This document shows, piece by piece, positions 31,379 through 37,413 of a stretch of DNA of 37,413 bases. Every line of letters begins with the position of its first letter. Within the stretch, counting starts at the first letter, position 1. The translations under genes and the position numbers were made by a program. The stretch spans positions 1 through 37,413 of the forward strand of contig JALFUQ010000076.1 of assembly GCA_022784505.1 (NCBI GenBank). Direction: 5' to 3'. A model generated the notes under the pieces. The model had not been told where the DNA came from. It did not search any database and saw only the letters and a program-made list of their open reading frames with translations. This stretch comes from Bacillota bacterium (GTDB taxonomy: Bacteria; Bacillota; Clostridia; Oscillospirales; Oscillospiraceae).

Positions 31379-32084
31379 ATACGATGTGCCCGCACCGCCT
31401 GCCGGTGCGCTTGAGCGCACGATAAGCCTCGGACAGCGCAAAATGCGTAGTATGCGCTTAGCCAAAATGCCGCTCGGCCGACTGCTCGGCTTACAGCTTG
31501 CGCATTTTTCGCCGCTGTACTGGGCGGTACAGCTCGTTATCATTGTGTGCATAATTTTAAGCACCGGCAGCGGCACGGAAAGCGCACGGTTTGCGGTGCT
31601 CGTCTACGCCGGAGCTGCAAATGCGCTCGGCTGTCCGGAGCTGCTGCGTGACATTTCTTGCAGCATGAGCGAGATTGAGCTCAGCTGCCGCATAAGCGGG
31701 GCAAAGCTCCTTGCCGCACGCTTACTCATCATTGCCTGCGCCGACCTTTTGGGGCTGACGCTCACGGCTGGCATTGCTGCAAGCAAGTTTGGCGCAGAGC
31801 TTACACTGCCGCTGATCATGGGCGCTGCGCTGCTGTTCTCGTCAAGCTTCTTGACACTGCTTGCGCTTCGGCTGCTGCCGTTTGTGCGCAGCCGAGCGGG
31901 CGCACTTTCGCTGTCGCTCGTTATATCGGCAGCCCTCGGCATCGTGTGCCTGTCGGTATTGTGGAGTACCGGCGTGTGGGCGCTTGTGTGCATTGTGAGC
32001 CTTGTGCTGCTGACAGCTCAGACTTGGCGTGAGCTTTCGAGCATCGAAAGCAGAAAGGAAAAAAGCATATGGAACTATCTATAA
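31368..32084 (+). CDS. Unrecognised six-span membrane protein; candidate anti-sigma factor
   Basis: A 238-residue protein. A cytoplasmic N-terminal segment of about 45 residues is polar and basic (LERTISLGQRKMRSMRLAKM). Six membrane spans follow at about 50-66, 73-90, 113-137, 146-170, 178-198 and 202-219, then a short charged tail. A conserved-looking loop reads CPELLRDISCSMSEIELSCR (about 89-108). It has no zinc-finger or RsiW-type motif. It overlaps the sigma factor by 11 bases and the ATPase by 16 bases, so tight co-translation is expected. A role as membrane-bound sigma inhibitor or as a third transporter subunit is inference. Confidence 0.75.
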   Translation: MDIKYDVPAPPAGALERTISLGQRKMRSMRLAKMPLGRLLGLQLAHFSPLYWAVQLVIIVCIILSTGSGTESARFAVLVYAGAANALGCPELLRDISCSMSEIELSCRISGAKLLAARLLIIACADLLGLTLTAGIAASKFGAELTLPLIMGAALLFSSSFLTLLALRLLPFVRSRAGALSLSLVISAALGIVCLSVLWSTGVWALVCIVSLVLLTAQTWRELSSIESRKEKSIWNYL

Positions 32085-32962
32085 ACGGCGTTTCAAAGAA
32101 GTATAAAGACAAGCTTGCCGTGAACGCCTTGTCACTTGAGCTTCACGACGGCATTTACGGGCTTTTAGGTCCGAACGGTTCGGGCAAGACAACGCTCATG
32201 CGCATGCTCACCACCGTCTCAAACCCGACCGGCGGCAGCATCACCCTTGACGGCGAGGACATTTTCGCCCTCGGCGAGAGCTACCGTGACCTGTTGGGCT
32301 ATCTGCCGCAGAACTTTGGCTACTACCCTAACTTCACGGGGCGTGACTTTCTTATGTACTTTGCCGCTCTAAAGGGCATGACGAGGTTTCAGGCTGAGGA
32401 GCGCTGTGACGAGCTTTTGGAGCTCACGGGGCTGAGCCATGCGGCAAGCAAAAAGCTGCGGACATACTCCGGCGGCATGCGGCAGCGCATAGGCATTGCG
32501 CAGGCGCTCTTAAACGACCCGAAAATTCTCATTCTCGACGAGCCGACAAGCGGTCTCGATCCCGCCGAGCGGGTGAAATTCCGCAACATCATAAGCAGTC
32601 TTTCCGACGGACGCATCATACTTTTGTCAACGCACATCGTCTCCGATGTCGAATACATTGCCGACCGCATCGTTCTGATGAAAAACGGCTCTGCAATGCT
32701 CAACGATGCTGCCGACAGCATCTGCTCTGCCATTGACGGCATGGTCTGGGAGTGTACCGTTTCGCCCAATGTCTCCGACGAACTCGCAGCAAAGCATGTC
32801 GTAACAAATCTGCACAACACACATGACGGAGACGGAGCGGTGCTGCGCATAGTGTCGGAAGCTCGCCCGGTCGAGAACGCCACCCCCGCCGAGCCGAAGC
32901 TTGAGGACCTGTACCTTTACTATTTCAGAAAGGAGTTATCGGATGAGCCTGACAAAGCTTGA
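32069..32962 (+). CDS. ABC transporter ATP-binding protein
   Basis: A 297-residue ATPase. Walker A is GPNGSGKTTLM (about 33-43), the Q-loop region GYLPQNFGYY, signature YSGGMRQRIG, Walker B ILILDEPTSGLDP and the switch histidine in LLSTHIVSD. The fold and the roughly 80-residue C-terminal extension are like exporter ATPases of the bacitracin/lantibiotic-resistance and ABC-2 type. AAAGGA lies seven bases before the ATG. It overlaps the permease gene by 20 bases. Confidence 0.93.
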   Translation: MELSINGVSKKYKDKLAVNALSLELHDGIYGLLGPNGSGKTTLMRMLTTVSNPTGGSITLDGEDIFALGESYRDLLGYLPQNFGYYPNFTGRDFLMYFAALKGMTRFQAEERCDELLELTGLSHAASKKLRTYSGGMRQRIGIAQALLNDPKILILDEPTSGLDPAERVKFRNIISSLSDGRIILLSTHIVSDVEYIADRIVLMKNGSAMLNDAADSICSAIDGMVWECTVSPNVSDELAAKHVVTNLHNTHDGDGAVLRIVSEARPVENATPAEPKLEDLYLYYFRKELSDEPDKA

Positions 32963-34154
32963 GTTCAGAAAGATCTTCACGCCCATGACCTTCATCACGC
33001 TTGCTGTTATGCTCGTTGTGAATGTATACGCCGTGTTCCAGCAGCAGGGTGCTATTTATGCCGAAAGTGACGGCAAAATGCAGCGGCTGTATGAAATGAG
33101 AGACGCTGCGATCGAGCGAAGCGGTGTGATAGATGACGAGTGGATCGCCGCTCGCAAGGCGGAGGCTCAGGTCATTTTTGACGATCCACAGTACCGTGAG
33201 TCTGATGAGATGCTCGAACAGTTCCGCACCGCACTGGCAGATGAGGGCTGGTCTCCCAAGGAGATCGAAGTGCGGATGTCAAATCCGACCATGTTTCTCA
33301 ACACGGAGGGAAGTCTCAAATACGGTGTGATCGAGGCCGCCGTTGAGGCTGCAGGCTTCAAGGAGCATGCAGCGGCCATTCGGGATAGACTGCTTGAGGC
33401 AAACCGCTCGGATGCCGAGGTTTGCGCCGACATAAGCGCACGCTACGACTGCCTTATAAACGACTACACCGCCTATTATGACTACGACTGGGCGTACTCG
33501 AACATACAAAACGGCATAGAGGAGTTTGCCCCTTTTACCGTTGGCATCCCCGTGCTCGTCGGGCTTGCGCCGCTGTTTGCCCGTGAACGGAACAGGAAAA
33601 CCGATTCGCTGATACTCTCGTCAAAGCGGGGCAGGCGCTCGGTCGCAGCGGCAAAGCTTTATGCCGGTATGCTGTACTGCCTTCTCGTTTGGTTTGTGAT
33701 GTCGGTAAGCACCATCATCTACGCTCTTTCGTTTTTCGGCACTCACGGCTTTAGCTCGATCTGGCAGGCATCCGGCAGCAATATCACCTCGCCGTATCTG
33801 TGGACATTCGGTCAGGCGGTCATCGTTGAGCTCGGCACCTGCCTTGTCGGTGCGCTGCTTTTCGGCTTTATCGCCATGCTGTTCTCAGAGCTTACGAAAA
33901 GTATGTTCGTAACAGTCATTTTGGGTGCTGCCGCCCTTATTGTGCCGATGATCGTGCACTTCAAGACGAATGTCTGCTTGTTCCTGCCGACATATATCAT
34001 ACGTGGCGTTCCGATTTGGAGCGAATACTTCCCCGCAAAGCTTTTCGGCGGAGTCGTTCCGATGGCGTACCTCTCGATCGCCGTGTCGTGCATCCTATGC
34101 ATTGTATTTGGCCTTGCCGCCGTGGGAGTTTTCTCAAAGCGGCAGGTCGCATAA
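32943..34154 (+). CDS. ABC-2-type transporter permease with large external domain
   Basis: A 403-residue permease. The first span is at about 14-33. It is followed by about 160 hydrophilic residues rich in acidic and helical sequence (EMRDAAIERSGVIDDEWIAARKAEAQ onward), which must lie on one side, probably outside. Five or six spans come after about 195, including ending span CILCIVFGLAAVGVF. The FARERNRKTDSLILSSKRGR stretch between the second and third spans is the usual ATPase-contact loop of ABC-2 permeases. The ATG at 32943 has AAGGAG seven bases ahead. Substrate unknown; the external domain may sense an envelope-active compound. Confidence 0.88.
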   Translation: MSLTKLEFRKIFTPMTFITLAVMLVVNVYAVFQQQGAIYAESDGKMQRLYEMRDAAIERSGVIDDEWIAARKAEAQVIFDDPQYRESDEMLEQFRTALADEGWSPKEIEVRMSNPTMFLNTEGSLKYGVIEAAVEAAGFKEHAAAIRDRLLEANRSDAEVCADISARYDCLINDYTAYYDYDWAYSNIQNGIEEFAPFTVGIPVLVGLAPLFARERNRKTDSLILSSKRGRRSVAAAKLYAGMLYCLLVWFVMSVSTIIYALSFFGTHGFSSIWQASGSNITSPYLWTFGQAVIVELGTCLVGALLFGFIAMLFSELTKSMFVTVILGAAALIVPMIVHFKTNVCLFLPTYIIRGVPIWSEYFPAKLFGGVVPMAYLSIAVSCILCIVFGLAAVGVFSKRQVA

Positions 34155-34156
34155 GC

Positions 34157-34192
34157 ACAAAAAATCCGACTTCAGGTGAAGTCGGATTTTTC
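34157..34192. terminator. Bidirectional terminator between ABC permease and upp
   Basis: Perfect stem AAAAATCCGACTTCA with a two-base loop and its complement; it serves the plus-strand sigma/ABC operon and minus-strand upp. Confidence 0.9.
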
Positions 34193-34200
34193 TATATTTA

Positions 34201-34830
34201 TTACTTAGTGCCAAAGATGCGGTCGCCGGCATCGCCGAGGCCGGGGACTATATAGCCGTGCTCGTTGAGGTGGTCGTCAAGAGCTGCAACGAAGATATCC
34301 ACATCGGGGTGATCCTCCTGCATACGCTTTACGCCCTCGGGAGCGCCGATGATGCACATGAGCTTGATGTGCTTGACGCCGTCGTCCTTGAGGAACTGGA
34401 TGGCTGCGGATGCCGAGCCGCCGGTTGCGAGCATGGGGTCAACAACGATGACATCACGCTCATCGATATCGGGGGGCATCTTGAAGTAGTACTTCACGGG
34501 TTCGAGCGTCTCGGGGTCACGGAACAGGCCGATGTGACCGACCTTGACATTGGGCATCATGCTGACCATGCCGTCGACCATGCCGAGGCCGGCACGGAGG
34601 ATGGGGACTATCGCCAGCTTCTTACCGGCAATGTGCTTGACCTTTGCCTTTGCAACGGGGGTCTCGATCTCGATCTCCTCAAGGGGAAGATCCCTTGTTG
34701 CCTCGTAGCACATCAGCATCGCTATCTCGGAGATAAGCTCGCGGAACTCCTTAACTGAGGTGCTCTTCTCTCTGAGGATGGACAGCTTATGCTGGATAAG
34801 GGGATGGTCGAATACGCAAACCTTGCTCAT
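34201..34830 (-). CDS. upp: Uracil phosphoribosyltransferase
   Basis: A 209-residue enzyme making UMP from uracil and PRPP. The PRPP loop is [15 protein letters not shown] (about 127-141), the [10 protein letters not shown] stretch is typical, and the C terminus [15 protein letters not shown] binds uracil. The ATG follows AGGAG by eight bases. It sits 41 bases after tsaB in the same direction, so it may be the last gene of that operon. Confidence 0.96.
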   Translation of the reverse strand: MSKVCVFDHPLIQHKLSILREKSTSVKEFRELISEIAMLMCYEATRDLPLEEIEIETPVAKAKVKHIAGKKLAIVPILRAGLGMVDGMVSMMPNVKVGHIGLFRDPETLEPVKYYFKMPPDIDERDVIVVDPMLATGGSASAAIQFLKDDGVKHIKLMCIIGAPEGVKRMQEDHPDVDIFVAALDDHLNEHGYIVPGLGDAGDRIFGTK

Positions 34831-34871
34831 GTTTTTTCTCCTAACAATATATTAAATTTCTTATTGACTGA

Positions 34872-35564
34872 TTACTCTTTGCGCAGGCGCTCCTGACGCT
34901 CCCGCTCGGCCTGCGACAGACGCAGATACACCGGCAGCAGATCATCAGCCGTGCCGGGCTTTGAGCGCAGCGCCTCCATGCCCACGCCCCATGCACTTTG
35001 ATACAAGAGATTCTGCGGTGCGACACGACAGGCTATGCCCTCGTTATCAAGATACTCATAGCTGAGAGCCGCGCCGTCACCGACGAGTAACACCTCGCGG
35101 TTCATCGCTTTGAGCTCTGCTGCAAGCTCCGAGAGCGCTATCGCCCTGTCGGCGCACAGTCTTTCGGGGCAGCCGTCCTTAATTTCAAACAGCGCATTAT
35201 ACACCTGCGAACGCCGCGCATCCATCACGGGGCAGATAAGCCCACCGGCGGACACGCCGTGCCACGCCATAGCCGCAAGCGTAGAAACGCCGACGCATTT
35301 TTTATCCGACGCCCACGCAAGGCCCTTTACGGTGGATACCCCAATACGGATACCCGTAAACGAGCCCGGGCCGTGAGCGACAGCGATAAGGTCAACATCG
35401 GCAAGCAAAGTATCTGTATTTTTAAGCATGTCCTCCACCATAGGCAGCAGCGTGCGGCTATGGGTAAGGCCGCTGCACTGGCTGTACTGGCAGATAAGTG
35501 TGTCATCCTGCATGAGGGCAACGGACGCAGCCTTTGCAGAAGATTCAAGCGCAAGAACAAGCAT
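34872..35564 (-). CDS. tsaB: tRNA t6A biosynthesis protein TsaB
   Basis: A 230-residue ASKHA-fold partner of TsaD and TsaE in making N6-threonylcarbamoyladenosine on ANN-decoding tRNAs. The N terminus reads MLVLALESSAKAASVAL, followed by HGPGSFTGIRIGVSTVKGLA, the family hallmark. Its start overlaps the tsaE stop by one base, a very common pair. Confidence 0.94.
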   Translation of the reverse strand: MLVLALESSAKAASVALMQDDTLICQYSQCSGLTHSRTLLPMVEDMLKNTDTLLADVDLIAVAHGPGSFTGIRIGVSTVKGLAWASDKKCVGVSTLAAMAWHGVSAGGLICPVMDARRSQVYNALFEIKDGCPERLCADRAIALSELAAELKAMNREVLLVGDGAALSYEYLDNEGIACRVAPQNLLYQSAWGVGMEALRSKPGTADDLLPVYLRLSQAERERQERLRKE

Positions 35565-35986
35565 TACTTTCCGCCCTCCTCAATGGTTATTTTTCTCTCG
35601 GTATCGCCGAGCTTTTCGATGCGCACGATGGTCTCGTCGCCGTAAAAAGCATCATCGACCTTCTCCGACCACTCAACTGCGCACACTGCGCCTCTGGCAA
35701 GATAGTCCTCCCAGCCGATATCAAAAAGCTCGTCCGAGTCGTTGAGCCGGTACATATCAAAATGGATAAGCTCACGCTCGCCGCAATACTCGTTGACGAT
35801 GGTGAAGGTCGGGCTGGAGACACGGTTTGTCAGCCCCATGCCTCGCGCCATACCGCGGACAAAGGCGGTCTTGCCCGCGCCGAGGTCGCCGTACATGGCA
35901 ACGACCGTTCCGTCGGCAAGGTTTTTTGCAAACTGCTCGCCGATAGCCTCGGTCTGCGCCTCGCTGCGGCTTATGAATGTCTGCAT
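35564..35986 (-). CDS. tsaE: tRNA t6A biosynthesis ATPase TsaE
   Basis: A 140-residue P-loop ATPase required for t6A formation. Walker A is GDLGAGKTAFVRG (about 34-46), followed by VSSPTFTIVNEY, HFDMYRL and VEWSEK, all typical. The ATG at 35986 has GAGGTGA five to six bases ahead; an upstream GTG at 35995 overlaps that ribosome site. Confidence 0.94.
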   Translation of the reverse strand: MQTFISRSEAQTEAIGEQFAKNLADGTVVAMYGDLGAGKTAFVRGMARGMGLTNRVSSPTFTIVNEYCGERELIHFDMYRLNDSDELFDIGWEDYLARGAVCAVEWSEKVDDAFYGDETIVRIEKLGDTERKITIEEGGK

Positions 35987-36022
35987 CTGCCTCACCTCGA
36001 AAAAGTCGTTTTCTGAATTTGC

Positions 36023-36052
36023 ATTATACCATAAGATAGCTCATTGCGTAAA
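36023..36052 (-). promoter_or_regulatory. Promoter of tsaE-tsaB
   Basis: On the minus strand, -35 TTTACG (36047-36052), 18 bases, perfect -10 TATAAT (36023-36028). Its -35 overlaps that of the plus-strand promoter. Confidence 0.65.
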
Positions 36053-36072
36053 GGGGAATTATGTGCTAAAAT
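36044..36072 (+). promoter_or_regulatory. Promoter of the FtsW/RodA-type gene
   Basis: -35 TTGCGT (36044-36049), 17 bases, -10 TAAAAT (36067-36072). Confidence 0.55.
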
Positions 36073-36117
36073 ACAGAATGTACTCGTGCGATATTTGTGT
36101 ATGCTTAATGAAAGGCG

Positions 36118-37269
36118 GTGGGTCTGATAAAGAAATTCTCCCCGTATATCAAAAACTTTTTCAAGCGGGCGGACACGTTCCTGCTCGTTGTGTGTCTTAT
36201 ATGCACCCTGTTCGGTATCTACGCCATCCAAGGCGTAACTATGAGCGAGCATACGAGTAAGTATGTCATCGTACAGGGCTTTGCAATGGTCCTCGGCGTC
36301 ATCGCATTCGTCATCTTCACAGTCATCGACCCCGACCTTATCGCCGACAAGTGGATATACCTGACGATATTCAACATCGCCATAATCTGCGGCCTTATCT
36401 TCTTCGGTCACGACGATGGCACCGGCAATAAAGCCTGGTACCGCTTCATGGGCATCGGCCTTCAGCCGTCGGAGATCGTCAAGGTCATATTTATCGTACT
36501 TCTGGCAAAGCAGATGACGGTGTATAAAGAGCAGCACACGCTAAACAAATTCGGCTCTATCTTAAAGCTTGCGCTGCACTGGGCGCTCATCTTCGGCCTT
36601 ATCGTCATCGTTTCCAAGGATCTGGGCAGTGCGATCATCTTCCTTGCGATATTCATCATTATGCTCATCGTCTCCGGCGTTGCATGGTACTGGCTGGGCT
36701 TAGCGGCTGCGGCGGTCGCCGCGATGATACCGCTGTTTTGGAACTTCATCCTCGCGGATTATCAGAAAAACAGGATCCTCGCGCCGTACATTCCCGATGT
36801 CATTGACCCCTCGGGCACGGGCATCACATGGCAGACCCGCAGAACCCAGGAGGCGCTGGCCTCCGGCCGTCTGACCGGTGTGGGGCGAGGCAACGGTCTG
36901 TTTGCGCAGGGCAACTTTGACGCGAAGCACACTGACTGTATCTTCGCCTCCATCGGCGAGGAGATGGGCATGATAGCCTGCATTATCATCATCGTTCTGC
37001 TGTCGATAATCATCATCCGCTGCTGCGTCATCGGCGTGCGCTCAGGCTCGAACTTCGGTATGCTCATCTGCTTCGGCGTTGCCGCGGCGCTGGCGTTCCA
37101 GACCTTTATAAATATCGGCATGTGCATGGGCATCTCCCCTGTTATCGGTATAACGCTCCCGTTTTTCAGCTACGGCGGCTCGTCTATAGTCGCGATGTTC
37201 TCGGCTGTCGGACTTGTGTCGGGCGTTAAATACCGACCAAAGCCAAAGCAGCACTTCATACAATATTGA
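36118..37269 (+). CDS. FtsW/RodA/SpoVE family peptidoglycan glycosyltransferase
   Basis: A roughly 383-residue SEDS-family protein, about ten spans, polymerising lipid II into glycan strands with a partner class B PBP. Marks are AWYRFMGIGLQPSEIVKV, SKDLGSAIIF, GVGRGNGLF, KHTDCIFASIGEEMGMI (the catalytic aspartate is in HTD) and GITLPFFSYGGSS near the C terminus. The start is uncertain. GTG at 36118 overlaps the ribosome-site-like AAAGGCGGTG (36111-36120), while CTG at 36124 is in frame and correctly spaced from it. Whether it is the elongation, division or sporulation paralogue cannot be said. Confidence 0.9.
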   Translation: MGLIKKFSPYIKNFFKRADTFLLVVCLICTLFGIYAIQGVTMSEHTSKYVIVQGFAMVLGVIAFVIFTVIDPDLIADKWIYLTIFNIAIICGLIFFGHDDGTGNKAWYRFMGIGLQPSEIVKVIFIVLLAKQMTVYKEQHTLNKFGSILKLALHWALIFGLIVIVSKDLGSAIIFLAIFIIMLIVSGVAWYWLGLAAAAVAAMIPLFWNFILADYQKNRILAPYIPDVIDPSGTGITWQTRRTQEALASGRLTGVGRGNGLFAQGNFDAKHTDCIFASIGEEMGMIACIIIIVLLSIIIIRCCVIGVRSGSNFGMLICFGVAAALAFQTFINIGMCMGISPVIGITLPFFSYGGSSIVAMFSAVGLVSGVKYRPKPKQHFIQY

Positions 37270-37296
37270 TAGGAAAAAACTCCGTCCTCTTGAACA

Positions 37297-37344
37297 GCAC
37301 CCCATTTGTTAGACAGTATGGTATACTACTAACGAATGGGGTGT
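37297..37344 (+). repeat. Long inverted repeat covering the transposase ribosome site
   Basis: GCACCCCATTTGTTAG (37297-37312) pairs with CTAACGAATGGGGTGT (37329-37344) over 16 positions including two G-U pairs, with a 16-base loop containing a TATACT. The right arm contains GGGGTG, the probable ribosome site of the transposase gene, seven bases before its ATG. Confidence 0.8.
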
Positions 37345-37350
37345 TGCTTT

Positions 37351-37413
37351 ATGCCAAAAGGGAAGCCAAACAAGAGATACACAGGGGAGTTTAAGCAGAT
37401 GGTAGTAGAGACG
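37351..37413 (+). CDS. IS3-family transposase OrfA, N-terminal 21 codons
   Basis: Partial reading frame starting MPKGKPNKRYTGEFKQMVVE. The YTGEFK(Q) M/V VE pattern is the start of the HTH_Tnp_1 domain of IS3-group OrfA proteins. It is open at the right edge of the window. The upstream GGGGTG is locked in the inverted repeat described above. Confidence 0.75.
   Translation, partial: MPKGKPNKRYTGEFKQMVVET

Larger units (their letters stand above)
37291..37413 (+). mobile_element. Left end of an IS3-like insertion sequence (runs off window)
   Basis: The terminal repeat starts TGAACAGCACCCCATTTGTT at 37291, similar to the TG...CACCCC..TGTTAGACA ends of IS150/IS3-group elements. A transposase OrfA-like start follows at 37351. 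It is inserted 21 bases after the stop of the FtsW/RodA-type gene. The other end and any target duplication lie outside the window. Confidence 0.75.

Overview
The window looks like a chromosomal segment of an anaerobic, spore-forming, low-redox gut-type Firmicute. The class is most likely Clostridia, and an Oscillospirales/Ruminococcaceae-like lineage is my guess from gene content and style. The grounds are a SleB-type cortex hydrolase, a complete Rnf ferredoxin:NAD+ complex in clostridial order, phosphotransacetylase, a BMP-family nucleoside transporter, strong AGGAGG ribosome sites, frequent GTG/TTG starts and fairly GC-rich coding with AT-rich intergenic DNA. Species cannot be decided from the sequence alone.

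Layout. 1-426: tandem minus-strand promoters and leader of an rRNA operon that runs off the left edge. 427-2522 (minus): FAH-family hydrolase, zinc-ribbon membrane protein, sleB. 2626-7579 (minus): rnfCDGEAB. 7855-9543 (plus): intracellular GH2 glycosidase. 9587-11677 (minus): udk, tdk and an unknown membrane protein. 11812-17680 (plus): deoD, BMP lipoprotein, double-NBD ABC ATPase and two permeases. 17736-23529 (minus): recJ-rel-dtd-MBL hydrolase-SMP, with short overlaps or gaps. 23674-24304 (plus): tRNA-Leu(UAA), its terminator, a 193-bp-offset duplication of the tRNA 3' end plus terminator, and a decayed 3' fragment of argG. 24393-25832 (minus): a sodium:neurotransmitter-symporter-family transporter. 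26323-26883 (plus): a phosphoribosyltransferase. 26910-28430 (minus): tadA and pta. 28590-30706 (plus): XRE regulator translationally coupled to lepA. 30839-34154 (plus): ECF sigma factor, six-pass membrane protein, ABC ATPase, ABC permease. 34201-35986 (minus): tsaE, tsaB, upp. 36118-37269 (plus): FtsW/RodA/SpoVE-type glycosyltransferase. 37291-37413: left end of an IS3-like element.

How the parts fit. A large share of the window serves nucleoside and base salvage: uptake (BMP lipoprotein, ATPase, two permeases), phosphorolysis (deoD), phosphorylation (udk, tdk) and base capture (upp and the phosphoribosyltransferase). udk and deoD are transcribed divergently from promoters whose -35 boxes are one base apart. 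Convergent gene pairs generally share one perfect bidirectional terminator.

The most interesting items are the self-contained ECF sigma/ABC operon with a membrane protein that may be an unrecognised anti-sigma factor, the tRNA-Leu scar with its anticodon-stem mismatch and argG relic, the IS end whose long hairpin covers the transposase ribosome site, and the XRE-lepA coupling with direct-repeat operators. I see no CRISPR array, no toxin-antitoxin pair, no prophage module and no clearly new multi-gene defence system.
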